Source: an uncultured Actinomycetospora sp.
GTDB lineage: Bacteria; Actinomycetota; Actinomycetes; Mycobacteriales; Pseudonocardiaceae
Direction: 5' to 3'
Length of the DNA stretch: 6,843 nucleotides
Assembly: GCA_902805495.1 (NCBI GenBank)
Contig: CADCTH010000577.1
Location: 1 to 6,843, forward strand
A program made the position numbers and the translations under genes. Numbering within the stretch: position 1 is the stretch's first letter; the number at the start of each line of letters is the position of its first letter. Shown piece by piece: positions 1-5,920 of this stretch. The notes under the pieces were generated by a model. The model saw only the letters and a list, made by a program, of their open reading frames with translations, was not told the DNA's origin and did no database searches.

Positions 1-456
1 ACCGCCCGGCGGACGCCCGGGGGGCGGCCCGCCCGCTGCCTGGCCTGGTGCCGGGCCCGCTGTCTGGCCTGCGGTCGGACCCGCCGTCGTGGCCTCCGGG
101 GAGCCCTGTCCAGGGCCCGAGGAGTGGGAGCCACCCGGGGCGAACCCGGAGGGCGACGACGAGAGCGACGAGGGACCGGGCGGCGCGCCGGCCTGCGACC
201 CCGGCGACGACGGCGGCTGCGCCACCGGACCCGAGGGCGACGACCCGGAGGACGCCGCCGGCGCCGACGAGGCGGGCGGCTGGCGACGGGCCTCCCGCTC
301 ACGCCGACGTCGGCGGACGACGTCGGCGATGAGCAGGGCGGCGGCGAGCACACTGGCGATCACCGAGCCCCAGGCCCAGGTGGCCACCGAGGTGACCACC
401 GCGACCACGAGGAGCCCGAAGGCGACCAGCACGCAGAGCAGGACGAGGAGCAGCAC
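1..456 (-). CDS. Small two-helix membrane protein with disordered Pro/Ser/Gly tail (3' end off window)
   Basis: I do not recognise a named family. An open frame starts at GTG 456-454 and stays open to base 1 (152 codons seen). An in-frame TGA lies six codons upstream, and an AAGGG about 8 nt before the GTG fits a ribosome binding site. The first 46 residues are almost wholly hydrophobic (beginning MLLLVLLCVLVAFGLLVV). They read as two membrane helices, about residues 2-22 and 25-46, with a short turn at TWAWG. An Arg-rich stop-transfer stretch (about 49-58) follows, then about 95 residues of Pro/Ser/Gly/Ala/Gln low complexity, so the tail is probably cytoplasmic. Mycobacteria carry a small transmembrane protein (Rv2144c in M. 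tuberculosis) directly after wag31, and this is likely its positional counterpart by inference. A strong hairpin separates it from wag31, so it may have its own promoter. The C-terminus is unknown. Confidence 0.72.
   Translation of the reverse strand, partial: MLLLVLLCVLVAFGLLVVAVVTSVATWAWGSVIASVLAAALLIADVVRRRRREREARRQPPASSAPAASSGSSPSGPVAQPPSSPGSQAGAPPGPSSLSSSPSGFAPGGSHSSGPGQGSPEATTAGPTAGQTAGPAPGQAAGGPPPGRPPGG
31..70. repeat. 16-bp direct repeat inside the membrane protein tail
   Basis: The plus-strand bases 31-46 and 55-70 differ at one position of 16 and are 24 bp apart. On the coding strand this gives an eight-residue period of the type AGQ-x-AG-P/G. It is a small local duplication in the low-complexity tail. 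Confidence 0.5.
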
Positions 457-483
457 GTTCGGACCCTTGTCTCAGGGCCACGA

Positions 484-515
484 GCCCGAGCCGCCCCCGC
501 GGGGACGGCTCGGGC
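484..515 (-). terminator. GC-rich hairpin after wag31
   Basis: Arms GCCCGAGCCG (484-493) and CGGCTCGGGC (506-515) are perfectly complementary over 10 bp. They enclose a 12-nt core that itself contains the palindrome CCCCGCGGGG behind a single C/A mismatch. The hairpin starts 13 nt past the wag31 stop on the transcribed strand. No T-run follows, which is common for actinobacterial terminators. By symmetry it would fold on either strand. Confidence 0.6.
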
Positions 516-528
516 CGCGCGGCGTCCG

Positions 529-1476
529 TCAGCTGCCGGCTTCGGCCCGCGAGCCGTAACCGCTGGTCGCGTAGCCACCGCTGCCGTTGCGGGCGTTGTC
601 CGACGGCGCGGCGGAGCCACGGCCCTCGAGGTCGCGCAGCTGCGACTCGAGGTAGGTCTTCAGCCGCGTGCGGTACTCGCGCTCGAAGGTGCGCAGCTCG
701 TCGATCTTCTTCTCGAGCCCGCCCTTCTGCTGCTCGATGAGGCTGATCGTCTCGTTGTGCTTGCGCTGCGCGTCGCGCTCGAGGGTCGAGGCCTTGTCGC
801 GGGCCTGCCGCTCGAGGGTCTCGGCGCGGGTGCGCGCGTCGTTGAGCATCGTCTCGGCGCGGGTGCGCGCCTCGTTGACCATGCTGTCGGACTTGGTGCG
901 CGCCTCGGAGAGCAGCTGCTCGGACTTGGTGCGCGCGTCGGCGAGCATCCCGTCGGCCTCGGACTTGGCCTCGGCGGTGAGCCGGTCGGCCATCTCCTGG
1001 GCCAGGCCCAGGACCTTGGCGGCCTGCACGTGGTGGTCGCCGCCGTGGGCGCCGCCGCCCTGGCCCTGGTCGGAGACCCCGAACGGCGGCGGCACGACGG
1101 CCTGCTGCGTCTGGGTCATCTGGGGCTGGGGCTGCTGGGGCTGCTGGGGCGGCATCGGCTGCTGCACGGTGCGCGGGGCGTCCTCGACGGGCCGGCTCGG
1201 CGGCGGCGCCGAGACCTGCGTCGTGGGGCCGGAGCCCTGACTCGGCGCGGCGGCGGCCTTGCTGCGCGCGTCGTCGAGGTCGGCGTGCGCCGTCGAGAGC
1301 TGCTGCTCGAGCTGCTCGACCTGCTCGCGGAGGTCGTTGTTCTCTTCCAGCAGGCGACCGAGTTCGGCTTCGACGAGGTCGAGGAACGCGTCCACCTCGT
1401 CCTCGTTGTAGCCCCTCTTCCCGATCGGCGGCTTGCTGAACGCGACGTTGTGAACGTCGGCGGGGGTCAGCGGCAT
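529..1476 (-). CDS. wag31: Wag31 (DivIVA family) polar growth and septum-site coiled-coil protein
   Basis: Cytoplasmic membrane-curvature sensor that gathers at septum and poles and directs polar wall synthesis in actinobacteria. The ATG at 1476 follows GAGGAG with a 5-nt gap. The product is 315 aa; M. tuberculosis Wag31 is about 260. Residues 1-60 are the DivIVA N-terminal domain: MPLTPADVHNVAFSKPPIGKRGYNEDEVDAFLD carries the membrane-contact loop and leads into the first coiled coil (about 27-72). Residues about 73-148 are a Pro/Gln-rich linker (QQPMPPQQPQQPQPQM). A long second coiled coil spans about 150-285, with 11-residue repeats at 181-246. The block LRTFEREYRTRLKTYLESQL (261-280) matches the mycobacterial C-terminal region. 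The tail (286-315) is Gly/Ser/Ala-rich. The extra length lies mainly in the linker, where the mycobacterial Ser/Thr-kinase site Thr73 also falls. Thr85/Thr86 sit in the comparable stretch, but equivalence is uncertain. Identity is near certain. Confidence 0.97.
   Translation of the reverse strand: MPLTPADVHNVAFSKPPIGKRGYNEDEVDAFLDLVEAELGRLLEENNDLREQVEQLEQQLSTAHADLDDARSKAAAAPSQGSGPTTQVSAPPPSRPVEDAPRTVQQPMPPQQPQQPQPQMTQTQQAVVPPPFGVSDQGQGGGAHGGDHHVQAAKVLGLAQEMADRLTAEAKSEADGMLADARTKSEQLLSEARTKSDSMVNEARTRAETMLNDARTRAETLERQARDKASTLERDAQRKHNETISLIEQQKGGLEKKIDELRTFEREYRTRLKTYLESQLRDLEGRGSAAPSDNARNGSGGYATSGYGSRAEAGS
739..936 (-). repeat. Six 33-bp units encoding 11-residue coiled-coil repeats in wag31
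   Basis: Residues 181-246 fall into six consecutive 11-residue units. They begin ARTKSEQLLSE, ARTKSDSMVNE, ARTRAETMLND, ARTRAETLERQ, ARDKASTLERD and AQRKHNETISL. The first four are close at the DNA level too (recurring gtgcgcgc/ctcg core every 33 bp on the plus strand). A hendecad period suggests a nearly straight or slightly right-handed coiled coil instead of a plain heptad one. Confidence 0.75.
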
Positions 1477-1624
1477 CGGATCTCCTCAAGCACTCCTCGG
1501 CTGCGGAACCCCAGGTACCTCGGGCTCTTCGAGCTCCGCCACCCGCAGAGTACGACCTCTGCGAGCGACAGAACCATAATGGACGGGTCCAGTGACGCGC
1601 TCCCCTCGACGCCCGAATGGTGAC
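1477..1624 (-). promoter_or_regulatory. wag31 leader: candidate promoter and structured 5' region
   Basis: On the coding strand the AT-richest patch, ATTATGGTT (1580-1572), gives a -10-like TATGGT at 1578-1573, with no convincing -35. Downstream are a 7-bp hairpin CGCAGAG/CTCTGCG with a 6-nt loop (1544-1563), an outer pair CTGCGG (1548-1543) with CCGCAG (1506-1501), and a palindrome centred on AGGTACCT (1513-1520) with CCC/GGG flanks. The two stems share CTGCG and could not form together. The ribosome binding site GAGGAG is at 1482-1487. The promoter call is weak; the dyads are seen directly. Confidence 0.4.
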
Positions 1625-1954
1625 GCAGCGCCACATCCGGGCCTCGGGAAACCCACAGACCTACCGACCGTCGAGCCACCCGGCGATCCGCCGGACGGGT
1701 CGTGACGGTCCGTGTCCCTCTACGTGCGGTGACAGGAAGGGATCCCGGGCTCGCCGGGCCCCGGATGCCCGTCGGGGCACGCTCGGCGCACGAGGATGGC
1801 CATCTGGCGCGCGACGCGACGGGTCCCCCGATCGGCCGCGTGGCGGACCGTCGGCGACCCCTGCCGGACACCCCGCGTCCTCGTCGTCGTCCGTGCGGGC
1901 AGCTGCGACACCCGGACGCCAGGTCACCACCATACGGCCGCCCGCGGTGCTGCG
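1477..1954. other. 478-bp sepF-wag31 gap without a recognisable gene
   Basis: I read all frames here. The longest minus-strand frame inside it (1661-1933, 90 codons) gives an Arg/Pro/Gly-rich product with no hydrophobic helices, typical of a chance frame in GC-rich DNA. No YggT-like membrane protein is visible. The left third is the wag31 leader described separately. The centre holds GC-rich self-complementary sequence around 1741-1775. Single GACAC/GTGTC pentamers occur at 1712-1716, 1867-1871 and 1907-1911. I assign no function to 1625-1954. Confidence 0.6.
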
Positions 1955-2905
1955 TCAGGAGGTCTGGGCGAAGTTCTTCTCGGCGAGCTTGCGCCGGTCG
2001 TCGGCCGAGACCTCGACGTTCGGCGGTGAGAGCAGGAACACGCGGTTGGTGACCTTCTCGATCGACCCGCGCAGGGCGAAGGCGAGGCCGGCCGCGAAGT
2101 CGACGAGGCGCTTGGCCCCCACGTCGTCCATCTCGGTCAAGTTCATGATCACCGGAATGCCGTCCCGGTAGCGCTCGCCGATCAGCCGCGCCTCGTTGTA
2201 GCTCTTCGGCTGCAGCGACGTGATCTCGGCCGGCGCGCTCACCGGGTCGGGCTCGGGCGCGGCCTTGGGCGCGGCGGGCGCGGCGGGTGTCGCGGACGCC
2301 GACGGCAGCGAGGACACCGAGGAGGTCCCGGACGTCCCGGGGGACCCGGACGCCGTGGACCCCGACGACCCCGACGACCCCGACGACCCCGACGACCCCG
2401 ACGACGAGGCGCTCGACAGCGACGGCGGGGTGCGGGGCGTGGTCGGGCGCACGGAGGTGTGGCTGGGCCCGGTGTTGGCGTCCCAGCTGCGGCCGCGGCC
2501 GGCGCGCGACACGGTCTCGGTGGCGGGCTCGTCGTCGCGGCGGATCTCGGTGACCTCCGGGTCGCGGGGGCGCGGCGTGCGCCGGTCCCGGGGATCGTCG
2601 TAGCGGTCGTTCCGCTCGCCGCGGTCGTCCCCGCGGTCGTCGGTGCCGTACCGCGCGCGGCGGTCGTCGGCGTCGCGGGAGTCCCGGGAGTCGCGGGAGT
2701 CCCGGGCCTCGTAGCGGTCCTGGCGACCCTCGTAGCGGCTCTCGTACCGGTCGTCGTACCGGTCGTAGCGGTAGCGGTCCGACGAGTGCCGGTCCGCCGG
2801 GTGCCGGTCGCGACCGTCGTAGCGGTCGTCGTACCCGTCGTAGGAGTCCAGTTCGTCGGCCGGGACCATGCCGAAGTACGCCTTCACCCGGTGCAGAGTG
2901 GTCAT
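1955..2905 (-). CDS. sepF: SepF, membrane tether for FtsZ, with an unusually long disordered linker
   Basis: SepF binds the FtsZ C-terminal peptide and the membrane, anchoring the Z-ring in bacteria lacking FtsA. The ATG at 2905 follows GGGAG with a 6-nt gap, and the start MTTLHRVKAYFGMVPADE is the conserved actinobacterial SepF N-terminus with its amphipathic membrane-binding helix (about 1-14). Residues about 225-310 are the globular SepF core (YNEARLIGERYRDGIPVIMNL, then AKRLVDFAAGLAFALRGSIEKV and VFLLSPPNVEVS), which dimerises and holds the FtsZ peptide. Between them lie about 200 low-complexity residues: Asp/Arg/Tyr-rich (22-109, many RY, DRY and RYDD motifs), a basic/acidic stretch to about 125, a Ser/Gly tract (164-200) and an Ala/Pro stretch (201-225). 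The product is 316 aa, against about 150 in Bacillus and roughly 200-240 in many actinobacteria. A 68-bp gap follows yggS, so it may be co-transcribed or have its own promoter. Identity is near certain. Confidence 0.96.
   Translation of the reverse strand: MTTLHRVKAYFGMVPADELDSYDGYDDRYDGRDRHPADRHSSDRYRYDRYDDRYESRYEGRQDRYEARDSRDSRDSRDADDRRARYGTDDRGDDRGERNDRYDDPRDRRTPRPRDPEVTEIRRDDEPATETVSRAGRGRSWDANTGPSHTSVRPTTPRTPPSLSSASSSGSSGSSGSSGSSGSTASGSPGTSGTSSVSSLPSASATPAAPAAPKAAPEPDPVSAPAEITSLQPKSYNEARLIGERYRDGIPVIMNLTEMDDVGAKRLVDFAAGLAFALRGSIEKVTNRVFLLSPPNVEVSADDRRKLAEKNFAQTS
2358..2405 (-). repeat. 9-bp minisatellite, five perfect units, encoding Ser-Ser-Gly
   Basis: The plus strand repeats CCCGACGAC five times without error from 2361 to 2405, preceded by a partial unit (GAC, 2358-2360). 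In sepF this encodes five SSG triplets (residues 168-182) in the disordered linker. Perfect identity suggests recent slippage and probable length variation between strains. Confidence 0.85.
2672..2707 (-). repeat. 9-bp repeat, four units, encoding Arg-Asp-Ser
   Basis: The units gtcgcggga, gtcccggga, gtcgcggga and gtcccgggc alternate in a near 18-bp higher-order pattern. They encode RDSRDSRDSRDA at residues 68-79 of SepF, within its Asp/Arg/Tyr-rich segment. Confidence 0.8.
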
Positions 2906-2949
2906 GGCCTTCTCCCTGTCCGACGGTGGACCCCCGCACCACGCGGCAC

Positions 2950-2981
2950 GTGAGTCACATCCGTGTCGTTCACTCACACGG
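2950..2981 (-). promoter_or_regulatory. Overlapping inverted repeats at the yggS end, upstream of sepF
   Basis: CCGTGT (2961-2966) and ACACGG (2976-2981) are perfectly complementary with a 9-nt loop and cover the last two yggS codons and its stop. A second pair, GTGAGT (2950-2955) and ACTCAC (2972-2977), overlaps it. The two pairings exclude each other. This could be an operator for sepF, an mRNA processing hairpin or chance; the loop and arms include a GACAC pentamer. Confidence 0.35.
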
Positions 2982-3747
2982 AAGGTAGCCACCGGCGGCC
3001 GAGCAACGCCGTTCCGACACGCACCACCGTCGAGCCGTGTGCGACGGCCGCCTCGAGATCCCCCGACATCCCCGCCGACAGCGTGGTGGCGTGCGGGTGC
3101 GCGGCGCGTACCCGCGTCGCGAGCTCCCACACCGTGGCGAAGGCCTCCTCCGGCGCGACGTCCTGCGGCGCCACGGTCATCACCCCGGCGAGGTGCAGGT
3201 GGCCGCACCCGGCGACGCGGTCGGCCAGCGCGGGCACCTCGTCGACCGGGGCACCGCCCCGATCGGGGTCGGCGTCGACACTCACCTGGAGCAGCACCTC
3301 GAGCGGACCGGTGCGCTCCCCCGCGTCGACGGCCTTCGCGGCGGCGGACTCCAGCGCGTCGACCAGGCGGGCCGAGTCGACCGAGTCGACGGCGTGGGCC
3401 CAGCGCACGAGCGAACGGGCCTTGTTGCGCTGCAGGCGCCCGACCACGTGCCAGCGCGCCGGGGCGTCCGGGCGCAGCGACGCGAGCTCGGCGGCCTTGG
3501 CGGCGCCCTCCTGCTCCTTGTTCTCCCCGAAGGCGGCGAGCCCGAGGTCGGTGAGCAGGGCGACGTCGGCGGCGGGCCAGGTCTTGGTCACCGCGAGCAG
3601 GCCCACCTCGGCGGGGTCGCGGTCCGCCGCGCGGGCGGCGTCGGCGATGCGGGCGCGCACGGCGGCGAGCGCCTCGGCCAGCTCGTCGCGGCGGGCGTCG
3701 GCGTCGTGCCGGTCGTCCTGGTGGTCCTGGTCGTCCTGCGCCGTCAC
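2974..3747 (-). CDS. yggS: YggS/PROSC-type pyridoxal 5'-phosphate homeostasis protein
   Basis: A cytoplasmic single-domain, alanine-racemase-like TIM barrel that binds PLP without known catalysis and buffers vitamin B6 and amino-acid metabolism. The GTG at 3747 overlaps the pgeF TGA (shared GTGA, 3747-3744), implying translational coupling. The product is 257 aa. The PLP lysine is K55 in LLAVTKTWPA. Other family blocks are FGENKEQE (73-80), WHVVGRLQRNK (99-109), LAGVMTVAP (186-194) and the phosphate-binding end GMSGDLEAAVAHGSTVVRVG (226-245). These differ modestly from the E. coli wording, e.g. GRLQRNK for GHLQSNK. Before the family fold is an extra acidic head, residues 1-19, built of QDD/QDH triplets; E. 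coli YggS (about 234 aa) lacks this. It sits in division clusters in many Gram-positive bacteria, though its link to division is unclear. Confidence 0.94.
   Translation of the reverse strand: MTAQDDQDHQDDRHDADARRDELAEALAAVRARIADAARAADRDPAEVGLLAVTKTWPAADVALLTDLGLAAFGENKEQEGAAKAAELASLRPDAPARWHVVGRLQRNKARSLVRWAHAVDSVDSARLVDALESAAAKAVDAGERTGPLEVLLQVSVDADPDRGGAPVDEVPALADRVAGCGHLHLAGVMTVAPQDVAPEEAFATVWELATRVRAAHPHATTLSAGMSGDLEAAVAHGSTVVRVGTALLGRRWLPSV
3712..3738 (-). repeat. 9-bp repeat, three units, encoding Gln-Asp-Asp/His at the YggS start
   Basis: The plus-strand units GTCGTCCTG, GTGGTCCTG and GTCGTCCTG (one mismatch in the middle unit) encode QDD-QDH-QDD at residues 4-12, just after the GTG start. 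It lies outside the conserved barrel, so length change would probably be tolerated. Confidence 0.75.
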
Positions 3748-4547
3748 GGCCGGGCGTACTCCCACCACGTCACCGCGGCGAGGCGCCCGGTGGGCTGCGC
3801 GCGGCGGTGGCTGAAGAGCTGGTCGTCCTCGAAGGTGCACCGGCCGTCGGCGTCGATGCGGGTGAGCCCGAGCCCGGCGAGCTGGCGGCGCAGGCCCGCC
3901 CGCAGGTCGAGCCCCGGGGTGCCGACGCGGGTGGTGGACGCACTGCCGGGCAGCTGGGCCTCCACCTCGTCGCGCAGGGCCGCCGGGACCTCGTAGCACT
4001 GCCCGCACACCGACGGCCCGAGCAGCGCCTCGACGCGGGCGGGCTCGGCGCCCAGCTCCGTCATGGCCTCGAGCGTGCGGGGCAGGACCCCGTCCGCGGC
4101 ACCGCGACGGCCCGCGTGGGCCGCCGCGACGACGCCGGCGTACGGGTCGGCGAGCAGGACGGGTACGCAGTCGGCGACGACGACGGCCAGCGCGAGCCGG
4201 GGCCGGTCGGTGACCAGCGCGTCCGCGGTCGGCGTGTCCTGCCCGGGCTCCTCGACGACGGCGACGTCGGTGCCGTGCACCTGGTGCATCCAGGCGACGC
4301 GCTCCGGGCCGAGCCCGATGCCCTCCCCGAGCCGGCGCCGGTTGGCCGCGACGGCGGCGGGGTCGTCGCCGACGTGGTCGCCGAGGTTGAACCCGGCGTA
4401 CGGCGGCGACGACCGCCCGCCGGCGCGGGTGGTCAGGACGCGGCGGATGCGGGCGGGGGGAGGTCCCGGGTGCGGGACACCCGCCGCGGTCTCGCTCGGG
4501 GCAGCAGCCTGTCCGACGGTCCGGCTCCGCTCCGCTGCGCGTCCCAC
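3744..4547 (-). CDS. pgeF: PgeF/YfiH (DUF152, YlmD family) peptidoglycan editing factor
   Basis: The family is described as a cytoplasmic zinc/copper-dependent purine-nucleoside/laccase-like enzyme; E. coli YfiH (PgeF) removes wrongly added L-serine in UDP-MurNAc precursors. The 267-aa product shows the metal triad by alignment to E. coli H71/C107/H124: H91 in QVHGTDV, C127 in VADCVPVLL and H144 in AAAHAGRRG. Other blocks are GFNLGDHVGDDP (52-63), LGPSVCGQCYEV (176-187), DGRCTFEDDQLFSHRR (234-249) and the end TGRLAAVTWWEY. The GTG at 4547 is 4 nt after the ftsZ stop; an in-frame TGA 12 nt further upstream makes it the first possible start, and no closer start precedes the conserved LTTRAGG. 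Residues 1-34 are a variable Pro/Ala/Arg-rich head. HAGRRG replaces the usual HAGWRG. Co-translation with ftsZ is likely. Confidence 0.93.
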   Translation of the reverse strand: MGRAAERSRTVGQAAAPSETAAGVPHPGPPPARIRRVLTTRAGGRSSPPYAGFNLGDHVGDDPAAVAANRRRLGEGIGLGPERVAWMHQVHGTDVAVVEEPGQDTPTADALVTDRPRLALAVVVADCVPVLLADPYAGVVAAAHAGRRGAADGVLPRTLEAMTELGAEPARVEALLGPSVCGQCYEVPAALRDEVEAQLPGSASTTRVGTPGLDLRAGLRRQLAGLGLTRIDADGRCTFEDDQLFSHRRAQPTGRLAAVTWWEYARP

Positions 4548-4551
4548 ACCC

Positions 4552-5853
4552 TCAGCGTCTCATGAACGACGGCACGTCCACGTCGTCCTCGTCCGCGGTG
4601 CGGGCCGCCGGGGCCTCCTGGGCCGGCGCCGACGTCCCCGACCCGTTCTCGGTGGCCGGCACGGGCGTCGCCCCGGACGGCGGCGTCGGGGTCGACGGGC
4701 GCTCCACCGACGCCCGGTCGACCGCGGGGGCCTGCGGCACGGTCGGGGCCGCCGACACCGCGGGCGTCGGACCGCCGACGTTCGCGGTGCCGTTGCCGGA
4801 GCCGCCGCCGGGCCGCTGGACCTGCCCGGCCTGGGCCGCGACCGTCGAGGTGGCCGACGACGGGGTCGAGGCCAGGGCCTGGGGCTCCAGCTTCTTGTGG
4901 GTCGGCGAGCCGGAGTCGAAGCCCGCGGCGATGACGGTCACGCGCACCTCGTCGCCCAGCGAGTCGTCGATGACCGTCCCGAAGATGATGTTGGCCTCGG
5001 GGTGCGCGGCCTCCTGGACCAGCGACGCCGACTCGTTGATCTCGAACAGGCCGAGGTCCGAGCCGCCGGCGATCGAGAGCAGCACGCCGTGCGCGCCGTC
5101 CATGCTCGCCTCGAGCAGGGGCGAGTTGATGGCCTTGCCCGCCGCCTCCACCGCGCGGTTCTCGCCGCGCGCCGCGCCGATGCCCATCAGCGCGCTGCCC
5201 GCCCCGGACATGACGCTCTTCACGTCGGCGAAGTCGAGGTTGATCAGGCCGGGCGTGGTGATGAGGTCGGTGATGCCCTGGACACCGGAGAGCAGGACCT
5301 CGTCGGCGCTGCGGAAGGCGTCCATGAGGCTCAGGCCCACGTCGCCCAGCTGCAGCAGGCGGTCGTTGGGGATGACGATGAGCGTGTCGCACTCGTTGCG
5401 CAGCTCGGTGATGCCGTTCTCGGCCTGCGTCGCGCGCCGCTTGCCCTCGAAGTTGAACGGGCGGGTGACCACGCCGATGGTCAGCGCGCCCAGCTTGCGG
5501 GCGATGCTCGCGACGACCGGCGCGCCGCCGGTGCCGGTGCCGCCGCCCTCGCCGGCGGTCACGAAGACCATGTCGGCCCCCTTGAGGACCTCCTCGATCT
5601 CCTCGCGGTGGTCCTCCGCCGCGCGGCGGCCCACGTCGGGCGCCGCGCCGGCGCCGAGGCCGCGGGTGAGCTCGCGGCCGACGTCGAGCTTGACGTCGGC
5701 GTCGGACATCAGCAGGGCCTGGGCGTCGGTGTTCACCGCGATGAACTCGACGCCCTTGAGGCCGACCTCGATCATGCGGTTGACGGCGTTGACGCCGCCG
5801 CCACCGATGCCGACCACCTTGATCACGGCGAGGTAGTTGTGCGGGGGCGTCAT
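4552..5853 (-). CDS. ftsZ: FtsZ, tubulin-like cell division GTPase
   Basis: Polymerises with GTP at mid-cell into the Z-ring that recruits the divisome. The ATG at 5853 follows AAAGGCGG with a 4-nt gap, and MTPPHNYLAVIKVVGIGGGGVNAV is the standard actinobacterial start. The product is 433 aa. The nucleotide-binding domain spans about 8-175, with the tubulin signature GGGTGTG at 103-109 and RPFNFEG at 131-137. The T7 synergy loop NLDFAD (205-210) carries the catalytic acids D207 and D210, and the C-terminal domain ends near IAAGF (308-312). A linker of about 105 residues, rich in Pro/Ala/Ser/Thr/Gly (314-420), precedes the conserved peptide DDVDVPSFMRR (423-433), the SepF docking site. M. tuberculosis FtsZ is 379 aa, so the linker is long here. 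All key motifs are intact. A 280-bp upstream region with dyads suggests its own regulated promoter. Identity is certain. Confidence 0.99.
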   Translation of the reverse strand: MTPPHNYLAVIKVVGIGGGGVNAVNRMIEVGLKGVEFIAVNTDAQALLMSDADVKLDVGRELTRGLGAGAAPDVGRRAAEDHREEIEEVLKGADMVFVTAGEGGGTGTGGAPVVASIARKLGALTIGVVTRPFNFEGKRRATQAENGITELRNECDTLIVIPNDRLLQLGDVGLSLMDAFRSADEVLLSGVQGITDLITTPGLINLDFADVKSVMSGAGSALMGIGAARGENRAVEAAGKAINSPLLEASMDGAHGVLLSIAGGSDLGLFEINESASLVQEAAHPEANIIFGTVIDDSLGDEVRVTVIAAGFDSGSPTHKKLEPQALASTPSSATSTVAAQAGQVQRPGGGSGNGTANVGGPTPAVSAAPTVPQAPAVDRASVERPSTPTPPSGATPVPATENGSGTSAPAQEAPAARTADEDDVDVPSFMRR

Positions 5854-5857
5854 GGAT

Positions 5858-5865
5858 CCGCCTTT
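5858..5865 (-). promoter_or_regulatory. ftsZ ribosome binding site
   Basis: AAAGGCGG, one mismatch from the canonical AAAGGAGG, lies 4 nt before the ATG. It fixes the ftsZ start, although the frame stays open for about 211 more codons upstream. Confidence 0.75.
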
Positions 5866-5920
5866 CGAGCTGGGGTTGGCGACGGTCGTCGTCCGGGTCC
5901 GGCGTGTCGCAACCCTCGAC

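Noticed and set aside
124..1623. 499-codon open frame on the plus strand opposite wag31
   Set aside because: Its product is Arg/Gly/Leu-rich with no family features and lies antisense to a certain wag31 gene; long antisense frames are expected from third-position GC bias.
1741..1775. GC-rich self-complementary stretch after sepF as a terminator
   Set aside because: Several short pairings are possible around GGGCCCGG but none is long, and it is about 180 nt past the sepF stop with no T-run.
1661..1933. 90-codon minus-strand frame in the sepF-wag31 gap as yggT
   Set aside because: Hydrophilic Arg/Pro/Asp-rich product with no membrane helix; YggT is a strongly hydrophobic protein.
2906..3208. 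N-terminal extension of sepF into yggS
   Set aside because: The conserved SepF start MTTLHRVKAYFG is at 2905 with a ribosome binding site; the extension is antisense-like composition within yggS.
3748..4008. N-terminal extension of yggS into pgeF
   Set aside because: It would overlap most of the conserved pgeF C-terminus; the GTGA overlap start at 3747 fits the operon and family length.
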